Source: Ceratodon purpureus
Taxonomy: Eukaryota > Streptophyta > Bryopsida > Pseudoditrichales > Ditrichaceae
DNA length: 64,000 nucleotides
NCBI GenBank assembly: GCA_014871385.1
Contig: CM026422.1
Coordinates: 15,758,127-15,822,126 of the forward strand
Reading direction: 5' to 3'
Part shown: positions 1 to 13,200 of the stretch, one piece after another
Layout: each line of letters begins with the position of its first letter
How positions within the stretch are numbered: position 1 is the first letter of the stretch
Position numbers and translations under genes: made by a program
Notes under the pieces: model-generated
What the model was told of the DNA's origin: nothing
Seen by the model: only the letters and a program-made list of their open reading frames with translations
Databases searched by the model: none

Positions 1-115
1 TGATGCAAAATTGAAAATCCAAGGTCGAGGCCTTTTATTGTAAAGTCTACAACCATGCGTTCCATTTATATTGACTCTAACAAAAAGAAACCAATATAAC
101 AATACTCTGAAAAGA

Positions 116-1147
116 TCACCATGCATCAAGATCAATCATAACATTGAATAATTCACATTGTAGGTATTGAAAGATTGACATTTTCTCACCAGTAAGTTGA
201 TTGCCCTGAAGAACTAATACCACTAATTGATGTAGATCACCAAATGATGTAGGGATGCTTCCATTCAATTGATTGAAATCAAGTAATAATGCTGTCAAAT
301 TCTTACATCTATTCAAGCTGCTTGGAATGGCCCCAAATAAATTTGTGTATGTTATTCTTAGATTTGTCAAGCTATAACAGCTATTCTCTGGAACCTCCGG
401 AAGAAGACCTGAGAAGCTATTATAGGAAAGCCTCATAAACTCAAGCTTTGGTAATGTGTAAATATACCCAGCGGATAACTCGCCATCCAAATAATTGAAG
501 CTCAAATCCACAGCTACCAAATTTCTGCACTTCATCAACTCAAAAGGAATGTTGCCAAATAGGCTATTTCCACTCATATTGAGATACGACAAATGCATGA
601 GGTTGCCAATCTTGGAATTGATGGTGCCATTGAGCCTTAAATCCGTAAGCTTAATGCTTATGACGTTTCCCATCTCATCACAGTCGACACCTTTCCATGC
701 GCTGCAATAAGTAGAATTTTCTTCATTGGTCCAATTTGCAAGTGCTCCAAATGGGTCGATTTGTATGGACTTTTTGATGGCAAGGAGTGCATTCACCTGG
801 ATTGTTGTTGTGGTGGTGTTGATAGCAACAAGGTTTGTTCCAAGAGGGTTGGCTATGGTATGATATGTTTCTCTCCATAGTTGGTATGAGTGATTTGTTG
901 TGCTTCTTTTGGAACTTGTTTCCCGGTTGCCTGTGCTTGTCCAAATTCCATTGGACTCAAAGTGATTATCGGAATGACGGACGAGGAAAGTACGAGGTGC
1001 CGAGAGGGCTAATACCTTTGAGAAGAAGGGAAGCAAAAGGAGTAGGAGAGAGAGGGCATACAAAGGAGATACGAGAACAACATTTGAAGTCGTCATGGTG
1101 GATTTCAATAACATATTTGAAGTCTTGGCAAACTTGGATATACTCAC
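116..1147 (-). CDS. LRR receptor-like protein, first exon (3' part outside window)
   Basis: Start of a plant leucine-rich-repeat receptor-like protein, expected to act at the plasma membrane. The start at 1147 is followed by a basic stretch and a strongly hydrophobic segment (about residues 22-48) that can serve as a signal peptide or anchor. Next come an LRRNT-type cap (ALLAIKKSI, then W...YCSAWKGVDC at about residues 119-155) and about six plant-type LRRs with the LxxLxLxxNxLxGxIP pattern. The open frame runs to a stop at 116, but the real exon probably ends at 190, where CTG is followed by GTGAGA, a good donor inside an LRR codon run (QLTG). The rest of the LRRs and any kinase domain would lie left of the window. 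The 100-residue stretch between the hydrophobic segment and the LRRNT cap is longer than usual, so the true start could be further downstream. Family call is secure; receptor kinase versus receptor-like protein cannot be decided. Confidence 0.8.
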   Translation of the reverse strand: MSISKFAKTSNMLLKSTMTTSNVVLVSPLYALSLLLLLLPFFSKVLALSAPRTFLVRHSDNHFESNGIWTSTGNRETSSKRSTTNHSYQLWRETYHTIANPLGTNLVAINTTTTTIQVNALLAIKKSIQIDPFGALANWTNEENSTYCSAWKGVDCDEMGNVISIKLTDLRLNGTINSKIGNLMHLSYLNMSGNSLFGNIPFELMKCRNLVAVDLSFNYLDGELSAGYIYTLPKLEFMRLSYNSFSGLLPEVPENSCYSLTNLRITYTNLFGAIPSSLNRCKNLTALLLDFNQLNGSIPTSFGDLHQLVVLVLQGNQLTGEKMSIFQYLQCELFNVMIDLDAW

Positions 1148-2035
1148 TTCCTAGTTAAATGAATCATACCTGCAATCAATCAATGAATTCCATATATGTG
1201 AATATCTTCAATCTTTTCTTTGTTAAGAAACCTCTGCATGAGATGAATGATTTAAATAACAACTTGCTACTTTGAGCTCTTTGCTATTAATGTAGGCACT
1301 ATTATGTTCCAAGCCGTTTGCTTATTTCCAAGTCGAATTTCAGTGTCTACAAGTTTGGCAACTTATACCATAGAGACTATCTTTTCTTTTGTTTGAAATG
1401 TAGTTGCAAAGCTCCTAACAACATCATATGCATATAGAGCTAAAAAAATTGATATTCTATTTGGAGGCTATATTGAATGAAGAATATGTTTCTATATGCA
1501 CAAATTTGACTAGAACCCTAGTTTCAGTCAAAGTGGTAATCAAACGTACACTCATGAGGTAAAAGACATGACTACAAATGGCAATTTGTCTTAGGTGTAA
1601 CATCACCCCTAAAGATGCAAGGACAGAGATTGAGCAACGTACCTCTAAATGTAAGTTGGAAATGAAAGACCCAACATGATTGCTTCTACTGCTCTATAAG
1701 GCCTTTATATAGAAGGAAAAAGAGATTTAAGCTCCAACATGATAGCTACTTTAGAAATTAGCATCGGTCGTGGCTCATCTTCCGCGCCGTCATTCATGAA
1801 ACAATCCAACTTTGTTGACCACTTAAGCATCAATCATGGCCCATTTGACCCACCATAATTGACAAAACACTCCAACTTGTAACCACTCTAGCATCAAACG
1901 TGGCCCATTTGCACATGATCATAATTCAGGGAACAATGCAACGTGATATGCCACTCTATCATGGAACATGGGTCGTGATTCATGGCTACTAGACTCTTGG
2001 AGGGTGTGATGGTGGACCTCCATCAGCAGTCATAC

Positions 2036-2850
2036 CAGCAGTCATACCAAACACCAAACTGTCCAGAGATCACAAGTTGGGGCTGGGGATCAGGATGAGA
2101 AGCCGAGAGTGAGAGCTGGAGATCAAAATAGTAATGGAGTGTTCCAGTTCATCTGCACTGCCCACTTCTAGTTTCTCACACAGTACGTAGAACAGGATGA
2201 TGATCTGATCATCAACATGACCTGGGAGCTTCGCGTGTCGATCGGCTTCGACATAAGCTCCATTTGCACAAGATTCTTCGCTGGAAGCAGCTCAACACTC
2301 TTGGATCTATCACCTGGAATATATTTTAGCGATCATTTTGGGGCTCAAACTTGGAGATTTCAGTTTTGATAGGGAGTGAAATGTAGATGCTCACGAAGTG
2401 CACTTGGCTGTGGGGATCAATATCCCTTGTTAATCTAGGCACTCCTCTCGGTTCCGTGTATATTTGTTGGAGTTATCAGCAGCTCGATGAGCTGTGTGTT
2501 GGATGGGCTGTGGTGGTAGACGTCGTGTGTTGCCTGGTGTAGAGAAAGCTTTATGTCCGGTGGAACAGTTGTAGTTTTACTGCATCTGCTTAGCAGTTTG
2601 TTAGTGATAAAGAGCCCCGGACAAACTACTTGAATCTGTATTGATTCATTTTCTTTTGGCACAAATTAAGCATTCTGTTAATACAAAAATATATGAATGG
2701 ACAATCTTTGGAGTAATTTTGTTTGCAACTGGGGAGTGCCAAAGTCGGACTTGACCAAATGCAGTAGTTCTGGGAGGCTGCGTTCAGCCCATTTCGCTCT
2801 TCGGACTGCCATCTGAAGCTCCTTGCCTCGAATGAGATGGCTGGGATCTG
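2036..2850. repeat. Dispersed repeat family, longest copy
   Basis: Parts of this stretch recur three times elsewhere in the window. Its left part (gagagctggagatca; ggttccgtgtatatttgttg; gagctgtgtgttggatgggc; cgtgtgttgcctggtgta) matches 44268-44600, just after the cyclase gene. Its middle (ttagtgataaagagcccc; acttgaatctgta) matches 34618-34760. Its right part (caatctttggagtaat; cagcccatttcgctct; tcgaatgag) matches 37440-37620. The copies overlap end to end, so this is probably the most complete member. It encodes nothing recognisable. It could be a non-autonomous transposon or an old LTR; terminal repeats were not found. Confidence 0.7.
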
Positions 2851-3386
2851 TAAAATGAACAAATTGTGTGCATGTTCAGCATTGATTTAGAATAATATCT
2901 CATTTGTCCCATGTTGAATTCACTACCAAACATCTTGAGTCATTGCACCGAATACCACCTGTCTCTACCGTTAATGTACGTTTCAGTGGCTAAACCCAAA
3001 ACATCTAAGGACAACATCGGTACAGCCTATCCCACCTGACAAGCGCATGCAGCCTCCACTGCGCATGCGGCATAATTCATTCATTCATTCATCACCATCG
3101 CACTGCATGCCAGGTCTCCTTTTACCATGGCCTGATCTGCATTTAACTCAATGCTAGCTCAAGTTGAGCATCACAACGTCACTCGTCAATGTTGGCCAAT
3201 GTTGTCCCAGAGGTGAAGATGATGTTGTTGCAACGTACTGGCAATGACGTTGGAGAGTATACTTCCATGAGCGAAAGATGGGTTCGGAGGATTATGCAAG
3301 GTTTGACGTTGATGTGAGTTCGTTTGGTGCATTGGGTTCTGATTTCGAGGGAGGCTATGACATGAGCAGTGAGCAATGAGCTGTAA

Positions 3387-3415
3387 GCCATGAGCGTACT
3401 TTTTACGCTCATGGC
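3387..3415. repeat. Perfect 12-bp stem hairpin
   Basis: gccatgagcgta, then the 5-base loop ctttt, then tacgctcatggc: an exact inverted repeat. It sits in a patch of repeated words such as catgagc and gctcatggc. A related patch with several gctcatggctcatg units lies at 31598-31650. No terminator-like U-tract context or coding neighbour explains it. Confidence 0.7.
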
Positions 3416-3862
3416 TCATGAAATTTATTTATTTATAGTAAGTACGACCTAATGAAAAATTGCATGAGTGATGACTGAAAACTTGCTCCGAATGATTTTC
3501 ATCCAAAAATTCAAGGGTCAGGATTCCAAGTGTACAGATAAAAGGTATTAGGTCTGAATATCTAGGATATAAAATAAGATACATAGATTATAAATGGCTT
3601 ACAAAAAATAAGAAGGTACATAGATTATAAGAGGCTAACAGTAAATAAGGAGATATATAGATAATATAAGGCTCACAAAAAACTGTGAAGGATGTTTATT
3701 TAATTGGCACAAATCCAATCAAATCCAAACTACTTGCCAATTAATACTAGAATGGAGAATGAAACATACGCATCATTCTCTAAGACATTCTATCACTATA
3801 CTTATAGCGGTAAGGCATCCTTAGAGTACTCTCAAGAAAAAGTTACTCAGAAAAAAAAATCA

Positions 3863-6800
3863 TTAGATCTCCCCTGAACACCTGTCTAAAAGCATGCCAA
3901 CTTCATTGAATGTCCAAGCTGGACGGTGAATGAACTTATCGTCCAACGTACATCCCATGTATCGCTGTAGAAGACAGTAGAGGTGCTTGCAAAGGATCCA
4001 CTTTTTCTGCCCACGACCAAGGGCTGTGGTCTTCATAGTAATAAAATCAAGGCACGTACAGGCAGGAAAATCTCCAATGGTCACCTCATAAAGTTGATTC
4101 TTGGCAATGGAACCAGGAGTGTGGATAGTGTAAACTACTCCATATCCTGGATACGGAACCTTCACATATTTTACCACAGAGCAGTCGGTGGTAATTGAAT
4201 TGACAAACTTGGCAACATGCTCAGGTGAAGGTTCAGAGACATTTTTGAATTTCTTACCATCTCTCATAGTGGGACGGTAATCTCCTGATGCCTTTGGGGG
4301 TCTTGGACCATCAACAGGCTCAGATGGAGCGTAGATAGGATTGCTCCAATGAAAGGCATCAGTAGACTTTCCTTTTTCCGTCATTGGCGGATGAACATCT
4401 TGCTTCTCACCTTCAATCTCCTTAGATGGGGCAAGATGATCTTCTTCCAGTATGAAACCTGCAGATTCCAATCCGTCCACCTCTGCTTGTGACAAATTAG
4501 TCCCAAGCATAATAGGCCAGACCTTGGGAACAATAGGGTAATGCAAAACATACTTGGATCGACTCCCCATAACGCAAGTAGCCAGTTTGGATGGACAAAA
4601 CCAGAACTGCTTCTGCTCTGAATCTTGAGATTTGAATTTCCTTTGAAGGCCAGTAAATGTTGGAGCAGCTGTAGCCCTTCGATACTTTGCCATCACCGCA
4701 TTGCATCTCTTGCCATCGCTGTTATAGCCTCTGCATTGGTCCTTCGATTGAGGTGAAATTCTCTCAATCCGCCAGTCCATGGGATTGTAACAAGGAGTCT
4801 CACGGATTGGAAGGCCGTTGCGAGTTACCACACGTCCTTCTACAGTGCCTTCAGTGACTGAAGGATTGCTTGTGGTGGAATTCTGATTCAACGAGCGGCT
4901 CTGTCCAGGCGTCATATTCTTCCCTAGCTTGGGAAGAGTAAAATTCACCCGGTCATGACGATGGGAATCATCATCATCACCAGGAGCCAAATCTAGCTTC
5001 CTCTTCGCTGAACCAAAAACGTTCTCACCTTCAAGATGAGGCAACCTCGAATTCAAACCGGCCTCACTTGAAATTTTACCAACAATCTGAGCCACTTTTA
5101 CAGGGTTACCCTTACGAGTAGCGAGACGAAGCGCCAACACATTCCGACATGGCCCTTGTCCACCAATACGCCCCTTGAGGAAGTTGTGATACTGTGTTGA
5201 CTGTAATGCGGCTCTGCAGTAGTCATCAAGTGTGGCGTTGTACAGATCCACCATATCATTCCCAGATGCTTGCAGCCATTTGTTATGTACTGTCTCAGAC
5301 AAGTTGCAGGTTGGCATGGATGTCTCTTCCTCAAATGAGAGAAACTGCAATCAAGAATAAAGTTACATATGTTAATATCATAGTATGATAAAGCACTGAT
5401 TATAAAATGGAAAGAATATAAAGGTTAAAATGATGATATAAATATATTATACCGAATTAATTAACAAGCATAGATTCGATTCAAAATAAAGAAGTATAAT
5501 ACTCTGACATATATTCAATAAGAAACGATTTCAGCCTGATGACCAGAAAATATTGCATATTGCGTTAATAATATAATGGGAATATAGACTGCAGAAGAAA
5601 AATGCTGACTGTACAGAACAGTAACGTATACCGAATTCTCAGGGCCACTGTGCAATAGAAAGGGCGTTCTGTGCAGAACTACCCTTTTGGTACCAACGCG
5701 ACTTACAGCTAAGAAATGAGAACATGGCGTTCTGCACAGAACACCCCTAGGGGTCCCAAACATGGAAATTCAAAATGGACGGGAAGAGGGTGTTCTGCAC
5801 CGAACACCCTACTTGATCGAAGATCCCGTCGCCACTTTTATGTGCACATAGCCCACTAACTAAATAAATATAGAAACAAAGTAATTATTTCAAATGACTT
5901 TAGAGTTTCGGACTATTACCTCTGAGATGTGTGAGCCCCATTGATGGTACCGAAAGTGCCAAAAATTAATCCAGTCGTTAAGCTCTTTTAAAGAGCTCTC
6001 AGCGACTGCACCCGATGAAAACCACCAAGCCTTGATGGCTGCCAAAGCGGTATCAGCATCCGATTTGGTGCGAGATTTTCGATAATCTTGGCACAACTTC
6101 AAGTGGACTTGTTGGAGCTCTGGCTTGATAAGTTGTTTGGTGTGACGATCTAACGCCATTCTCCAATGGAATTGGCATGTACGTTCCCTACCTTCCATCG
6201 GCTCTTTCGGGTTCCCTGATCCGAATAAGGTTCTCACAGCATTGAAGTTGGCTTGAGCCGAATCTGCCATGAAGCCTTTAAAGTTCACATTTGTGACCCC
6301 ATGCTTCTCGAGTACGTTCAGCATTGACAACCACATTCGCTCTTGCGCCTCTGTTGTCTCAGACTGCATGTCACAAACTGCTATGGTCATAACCTTGCAA
6401 TAATCGGGGTCATAGACATGGATTCCCAGTGTTGTCCACTCCTTGGTTCTCTTGACGTGGTCAAACATGACCCACTCGTTCTCAAGGTCACCTCCAGGCT
6501 GCATTCTCTTCACAAGACCAACCCCGCTCCCTACGCCACAAGTCGACATCTTGAAAAGATACACTAAGTCACTCCCTTGTCCAGGGAATACACTATCATG
6601 TATATAGTCGTAGGTTGAAGCCTTCTTCAACTTGAGGATGTTGTCAATGAATCCGCCATCGCCACAGAAGCGCCTAGCCTCTGCTATCATATTACGGATG
6701 CTTGGAGTGCTAAGCTTCGCCCATTTGTCAAACACTTGGGATATTTCTGCCTCCGTCAGCTTCTTGCCGTCGCCACTTACATCAACGAGGCCTTTAAGTA

Positions 6801-8208
6801 GAAGCTCTCGACCTACTGCCATCCCTATCGCCGAAACCTTTGCAGCTGGTGTCTTGGCCACTTGGGTCAGAATCTCCTCCTTGATGAGATCTAGAGCCTC
6901 TCTACATTCTCCATTAGCAACAGGGTGATCATGTGTTCCTATGTGAACAGCAGCCCTCGACATGCAAGGATTCTTAGAAACAATATAGAACATCCTGGCC
7001 GTGCACAACTTTAGACAAGCGGGGGCAACTCTACAAAATCGACAAAGGAGAGAACACCTCTTTGGGAGAAGAGGTGTTGGTCCGGGTGTCAAAATCTCGG
7101 GAGTGGATCCCTCCCAGTACATGTCGTTATAGTCGCCATTACGAATTAAATGAGGACAAGTAGGATTCAAACATCGAAGATGTCCTAAACACTTGACGTA
7201 CTTGAATGAGAGTTCTGAATTTCGATCTGAGATGTTGGTTGTGGCCGTCTCCGTCCATGCATGCCCATCACTTCTTCGATCCATACCTTCAAGCAATCCT
7301 GCTCCTCCTCCCTTGACACAAGGCAAAGGCGGCAACTCAAAAATGACATTCCCATTGTATTGAACAGGTAAATACTTCACCTTCAAATGGGAAAATGATG
7401 ACAAATCCGAAGATTTCAAAATACTCTTGGAGGATCCTTGATTACCAAGGGCAACAATCAAGTCATAGATGCTTATTGTTGATGTCTCTGTGGTATCTGC
7501 CACAGAAACTTTTGTAGACTTGATCTCAACAGAAGCAGTCACTTCAATAGATTCCGACTTCACTGGCATGGAGGTCTGAGACTCTACTGTAAAACTAGCA
7601 TCACGTTGTACAGATGCCGAGCATGGTGTGTCAACAGAGAAAGACTCTGAAACTATATTCCGTGATGGCGTCTCAGAAACAACGAAAGAGTCGTCAGCAA
7701 TAGCGTCAGAGGATTCACAGATGCGGTCTTTCTGATCACTTGGTCCATCTGCACTGAAATGAAATGTCTGCATCGTAATGTTATCATCATCATCTTCATC
7801 ATCAGAACTCAACAAGTTGATACTATGCTCGGGAGACTCTTTAACGGTTGGTAACGTCCTCTTGAAATAATCACGATGTCGTCGCTCCAAAGTAGCTATA
7901 GACCGAGGAGTGAGAGTAGATGACTGAGACATATCAAGAGTGGGATAGCCTCCCATGATAGTATAGCTACCTGCACTGAGGGTGTAAACTATACGGCCAT
8001 CTGTAAGGTTAGGTTTCTGATAGATAGTCCTGACAACCATCCCATCCGCTCCAAACTCCTCCTTCTCCACTATTAAAGAGCTCTCATGTAACTGAAACTT
8101 AAGACACAACAATCTCTCATCTACACTGACAAAGCCTGTGTCATCGACATGAAGAATGAAAGGAATCGAAGAAGTCAAAATCCGGAACGATACTACTTGG
8201 CTAGCCAT
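3863..8208 (-). CDS. MULE-type DDE transposase with SWIM zinc finger
   Basis: Two exons, 8208-5920 and 5344-3863, joined in phase 0 (GAG|GTAATA donor, TTGATTGCAG acceptor), give about 1256 aa. DDE residues typical of Mutator-like transposases are visible: D613 (VCDMQSE), D649 (MADSAQ), a C678-x2-H681 motif (CQFHW) after the second Asp, and a probable E780 in NLSETVHNKW, just across the splice. A SWIM zinc finger follows near the C-terminus (C1192-x-C1194 ... C1215-x-H1217). A Cys-rich cluster at about 355-420 and another CxxxxxxGKRC...FCPSKxxTC region in exon 2 look like extra metal-binding DNA-contact modules; about residues 120-260 are acidic or Ser/Thr-rich. The frame is open throughout, so this copy may still be functional. 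The 575-bp intron carries three copies of the 14-bp palindrome. The gene is divergent from the ParB-methyltransferase gene. Superfamily is confident; the exact MULE clade is not. Confidence 0.85.
5345..5919 (-). other. Transposase intron carrying three 14-bp palindromes
   Basis: The intron of the transposase holds palindromes at 5666-5679, 5729-5742 and 5792-5805, spaced exactly 63 bp start to start, plus a half-copy near 5608-5619. The even spacing (six helical turns) could place bound protein on one face of DNA, though a decayed tandem origin is also possible. Confidence 0.75.
5666..5805. promoter_or_regulatory. Three 14-bp palindromes at 63-bp spacing
   Basis: GTTCTGTGCAGAAC at 5666, GTTCTGCACAGAAC at 5729 and GTTCTGCACCGAAC at 5792. 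They belong to the window-wide family described in the findings. Proposed role (inference): sites recognised by the element's own transposase or ParB-methyltransferase protein. Confidence 0.55.
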
Positions 8209-9619
8209 GGTTGTATCAGAAAGAGTGGTATAATCAACTAGAACTGCTCTCTTATGTACTTAGTACCCTCTATGTGCTTAGATCCAATTTAAAACATCTG
8301 GAAACACTTAATTCCATTTGAATACTTACATACTTAGATCCATTTTAGAACATCTAGAATCACTCCCTATTTGGATCTGGCCACGTAAAAGGCAATACGT
8401 GTTACAATACCTTTATCAAAAATATAACTTAAAATGCACAAATCGGCTGGCATATAATTCTGTAGGAGAGTGGTGTTGCGAAAATAGAGCCACTGGGGTT
8501 GTTCTGCACAGAACGGCTGACATATCCAGTCAATGCGGCCCTTGAGTGCAGCTTAAGGCACTGGTGATGTGAACAAGAATGCAAACACTAGTGCCTTTGG
8601 CAAAATGTAAGGTCTCCTGAAATATGGTGTTCTGTACAGAACGACCTTTACTAACATGCGTGATATACAATATGCTACCTCAAAACTCACATGCTTGGAG
8701 AATAAAACACTAGGTAATAAAACGTAACATGGAACGTATCAAATAGGCTAATTTGACAATACTAATTACTACATAAGTCTTGGCTATTCCTAATTCAAAT
8801 TATATATCTTGATGAAATTATTAAGTTCTACTCTAACGACTAGGAAATTGTCATTTCAAAAAATGTAATAACTCATTTTAAATGATATTCATAACGAGAA
8901 CTCACCGATGACGGAAATGTCTTAACGTGACTTACACTTCTCTTGATTCATTCAAATCTGTATTCTTTAGCTTATAATAATTATCATCAACTTCACATAT
9001 TCACTTATTTCAAATTTGATTACTGAAAATCTGAATTCTTTAAGTTGTAATAATTTACATCTACTTATTACATTCAGTACTAACATTTTTCTTTACAATA
9101 ATTAGGGATTCTTTAACTTCTAACAATTTACATCTAAGTAATACATTCACTTATGACAATTTTGATAAATTTATTGAGAATACATAACTTGGCGCACATT
9201 GGTCATAACTAGGCTAATTTGTATTATAGACATGGCAAACTGTGTAATTAAATAGTAATGGCCGAAAGTGCATTAAAATGTTTAGTGCGCCAGCAAGGAT
9301 GAAGACAAAGAAAAGTTGTTACTGTCAGAGAGGGAATCGTTTCAGACGGCTACGTATTATTATTTAATATTGATAGATATCTAAATAGCACTCCAGCCGC
9401 TTTTGCGTTTTAGAACCAATGTCAGAGTATTACAATAGCCTATATGCCCATTACTTTTCAGCGAACACTTAGGATCGAACATGTGACCGATTTTAATTCA
9501 AAGGGATACAATTAGAAGAATCAGACGGTCCTTAGAGGCTGTCAAATCATTATAAAGTTGGCTTAGTCACGTACTAGTCACAATCATTTCAAGAAGTTCT
9601 TGTGATGAGTTCCTGAGTT
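8209..9619. promoter_or_regulatory. Shared intergenic region between divergent transposase and ParB-methyltransferase genes
   Basis: A 1.4-kb, A+T-rich spacer between two start codons facing away from each other, so it should hold both promoters. It contains two palindromes, at 8501-8514 (GTTCTGCACAGAAC) and 8629-8642 (GTTCTGTACAGAAC), near the transposase start. Such sites could allow autoregulation, but this is inference. No coding exon is recognised. Confidence 0.5.
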
Positions 9620-10230
9620 ATGGTTGAGACGAGAGCTGTAAGGAGAGCAAAGGCATTACTAGAGTCTGTGGAGAGATCTTTGTGTGAAGAGAGGACCCTT
9701 CCAAACACGAGTGGACCAGAAAGTGACTACTACTCAAGGACTTACTCGAGACGTGTATTAGCTACCTCGGAGCCACGACATCATCAGGTAACAAACTTTC
9801 ATATGCTCACTTTCCTACATCTAGATTATGCATATAGGAATTTGCTTGTTTCAGTTTTTTACGAACATGACAGTCAATTGCGAATTTGCCTTTTCAGAGT
9901 ACGATGACGCCTGAGACAGCATTTACTTTAAACGTTTCACTGGAGATGTCAATTGAGACAATTATATTAGTTGCGATCACTACTGTTATTGTTACCTATT
10001 TCATGGTCCAGACATGGTACGTTCCCAGAGAGAGACAGAATATAGGACTTGACTCGAGAGTTCAATCAGATGTCTCCTCGGATAATAGCAATGGTAGTGA
10101 TAATGATGAAGATCACTTTAGAGAAGCTGGTGAGGTATGGACTCAAGAGAAATCATATCACATGTACGCAGAATTCTATGAAGGACTGAGCGATGAAGCG
10201 CTTCACAATTTAGAGAATATGATGGAGTAG
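9620..10230 (+). CDS. Alternative model: small single-pass membrane protein (exons 1-2 read separately)
   Basis: If the GAG|GTATGG donor at 10134 is not used, exons 9620-9787 and 9898-10230 encode a 166-residue protein. It would have a basic N-terminus, one hydrophobic span (IILVAITTVIVTYFMV) and an acidic tail ending NLENMME. Splicing from 10134 to 11944 in phase 0 would instead make it the N-terminus of the ParB-methyltransferase. I see no family resemblance. Transcript data would decide; the fused model is slightly preferred because phases agree through all eleven exons. Confidence 0.35.
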
Positions 10231-13200
10231 AATTACATAGGGTAAGAGTAATTACATTATTAGGATCAGCCTATGAATAGATAAACGCAAACGAAGACAT
10301 TTTATTGTAGCTAATTTGAATGCAGTCAGTTCTTTATTTATTGATATTCAGATCCCGGAAGTGGTTCACATTTTCAATCAGCTTGCATTTTCTTCTTGAA
10401 ATGTATGATAGTCCAGAACGTATTCTCACTGTAATACTGCTCAGACTAGACCGACTGGTAATGCGTCGGCTGTTTCTGTGCAAAGTTAATTGGGACAACT
10501 AAGTTGCCATTAATGAATGTAATCCCAACGGAATGGCGCGTTACCATGGTGCACTTTATAGTTAATGCGATCTGGTGGACTTGAGCGCACTTAGGGTTTA
10601 TCAGATTAGGGTACGACCATCTCCAGAAGGTCATTCATATGCAATGGTTTTGTTTGCCTATTCGCATGTGTGTTGATGATATTGTGAGGTGGGTGTGTCT
10701 TTGTCAATGTCGAGTGAATCTCGTTTCTTATTCCACCGTCACAGATGCTTTCTCTCTGATCTGTAAGTTTGTAATGGTCTGTGTAATGCAACCGTAGGTA
10801 CAGATGTGTTTTAGCAGTCTCATCAATCTCATAAGCAGATCAGGATATGTTTGTTGAGACCCAATGGATAGGAACTGTTCGGCACAGAACATGGTGTAGA
10901 TGATGCGAGTTTTTGCAAGTGGTATTGATATACTAAATGTTTAAGTCGATCTTCTAGTTTCTCAACCTGAAGTTCATCATCATATTGCATTTCGAATAGG
11001 TAGAGATTCATAAATACCTGCCCTGTTCTCATGTAGATCTCGCTGTACTTGACCTCAGTCTTTGCTCCAAACGATCACTCTCGCTGTGAATCCAGGGTTC
11101 TATTTATTGAGAGATTAGACTGTTCTGTGCCGAACAAGGGACTCGAAGGTAGATTAGGAGTTCATTAAGTTTATATGATAAATACTATAGGTGCTCAATC
11201 TAGTATAACGACAGTGTAGGTAGTCACTTCGGTTGAATAATATTACTTTAAGATGTCGCCTTGCACATAAACTTAGGAGAGATGACCATGTTCTGATGCG
11301 ACCTTGGGAATTTATATGGGGGTATGTATGACATGCTAATGTCTTGGTCGCAGTCAATTTGGCATTACTGTGCCCAACAGTCATGTGAGAGATAGAAATG
11401 ATAATATGCATTAATTGGCTTCTATTCCGAAAAGTGCTGTTCTGTGCCGAACAGGTCATACCGCGTGGGGTGTTGTCATATGTGTTATAATGTTACATTG
11501 CAATTCTGCGTTCATCCGAGGCATCATAGGATTATACTGTAACCTTCATTTTGGATGTCTGTTATGAGAATTTGCTGTTCTGTGCCGAACAGGGGTTTCT
11601 TTCTGTCTGGAGGGGTTCTGATGCTCCGAGTAGGGTTCTTAAAACAATGTATATCGTTTATAAGGGATTTTTTTTAAATGATGTCCATTTAATCTTTGGA
11701 GCTGAAAAAAGTCGGATTTGAATATTTGTTTACACTTCAGAGTCGTTCTGCACAGAACATGGTATTCTGTAGTGATAAAATGGCCATTTTATCAGTGATT
11801 CTAAGGATACTCGCAATATTATTCAAATTTATTGGAGTGTATGTCGAATTATATTAAATTTATGGGCAGAAAAGTTAGTACTGCGCATTTGTTTTACCTT
11901 GTTCTGTGACGAACGGCTCACTGACTGCTTATATTGTTTTCAGATTGTATGTGAAGACCAGCTCTCTGAGCAAGAGGGGGGCGAGATGGCTGCGGAATTC
12001 GTCCCTGGAGAAATTGGTATGATAACTAATTTAAAGCTCACTTACACAGTAGTCATAGTTAAATGAATTGAATGTATTAGGATAAGTTCTGAACCGAATG
12101 CATGCAGAATGTGAATTGTGATGTTATCTTTTCCTGTTTTCTTTCAGATGTTACAGACATGGACGAGGACCATATCATAGTGGCGCCAACTCAAAGAAGC
12201 ATTAGTATTGATCAAGGTGACAACAATCCGACAGCTGATGATCAAGGTAATATAAATCTTCAATTTCAGCGATGCTTATTTAGATTCATTAGAAACAACA
12301 AATGTGGGTACATTTTAATTATCCTACTCTACTGTGCACTTTACGAACTAACAAGTCTTTATGATCTGCTGTGAGACTAGGTGGCGGCAATGACTCTGAC
12401 ATAGAGGGCGATTGTGATCCTGAGGAAGGTGATCACTGCAATGAGATTAAAGAAGAGGACCTTCAGGAGGATGATGCACCTGATAGAGTCGAGGTTCCAA
12501 ACCGCGACGAGGAGGATGGCGATGCAGAAATTAATGAGGGTGAACCGGAGATGTCTGGACCTGCATTAGATTCTGAGCAAGAGTACGAGCTGATCGTTGC
12601 ACATCGCCAAACCAGGGTGAACTCGATCCAAATTCTAAAGCGCCTCGAGCTGTTTCAAAATGGTAAATCGCACATTGACATACCTCTCTGCAGAATGAGG
12701 AAATTGCAGGTAGTACGCCCAGCGCTTGAGATGGATATCACGAAGATGCAGGCAGAGTTTGTCCATGGCTACCGTGACGGAGCTGCTGCTTTCTATGTCT
12801 CAACAACAAACTTTGAAGGACAAGAGAAGATTGTTACTGCAGAGGAGCGGGCAAAATGGAGTCCATGTTGGCGGAAAAGAGACCAGGAGTTTGAGGATTT
12901 TCTAAAGCAGGACAGTGAACTCTCTTCGCTATCTGACAAGTATTTCTACGTGTGGGATGGTAACCACCGTTTGGTAGCCTGGTATGATTTTATAAAGAAA
13001 TCACACAAGGCTGAATATGATTGGCATTTCAGGGTGAGGTCAATTCTGCTGAAAACACATGAGGACGTGACGGATGTACTAACAGCTATGCACGACATCA
13101 ACAAGTCGAATGAAAATTCCCATGTGAAGCAGAACCAGGTCCATACTATGCACCGAATTCGAAAACTCGGATCTCTTCCTCTTGATCAGTTTCGGGATGT

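Larger units (their letters stand above)
1148..3862. other. Intergenic, repeat-bearing, no gene recognised
   Basis: No convincing coding exon. About 1756-1990 holds three to four degenerate ~65-bp units (recurring words: gtggcccatttg, cataatt, caatccaac). From 2036 to 2850 lies the longest copy of a dispersed repeat listed separately. A perfect hairpin lies at 3387-3415. Short units with the word acatagattataa recur at 3580-3670. Open frames here are short and lack codon or homology support. Confidence 0.6.
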
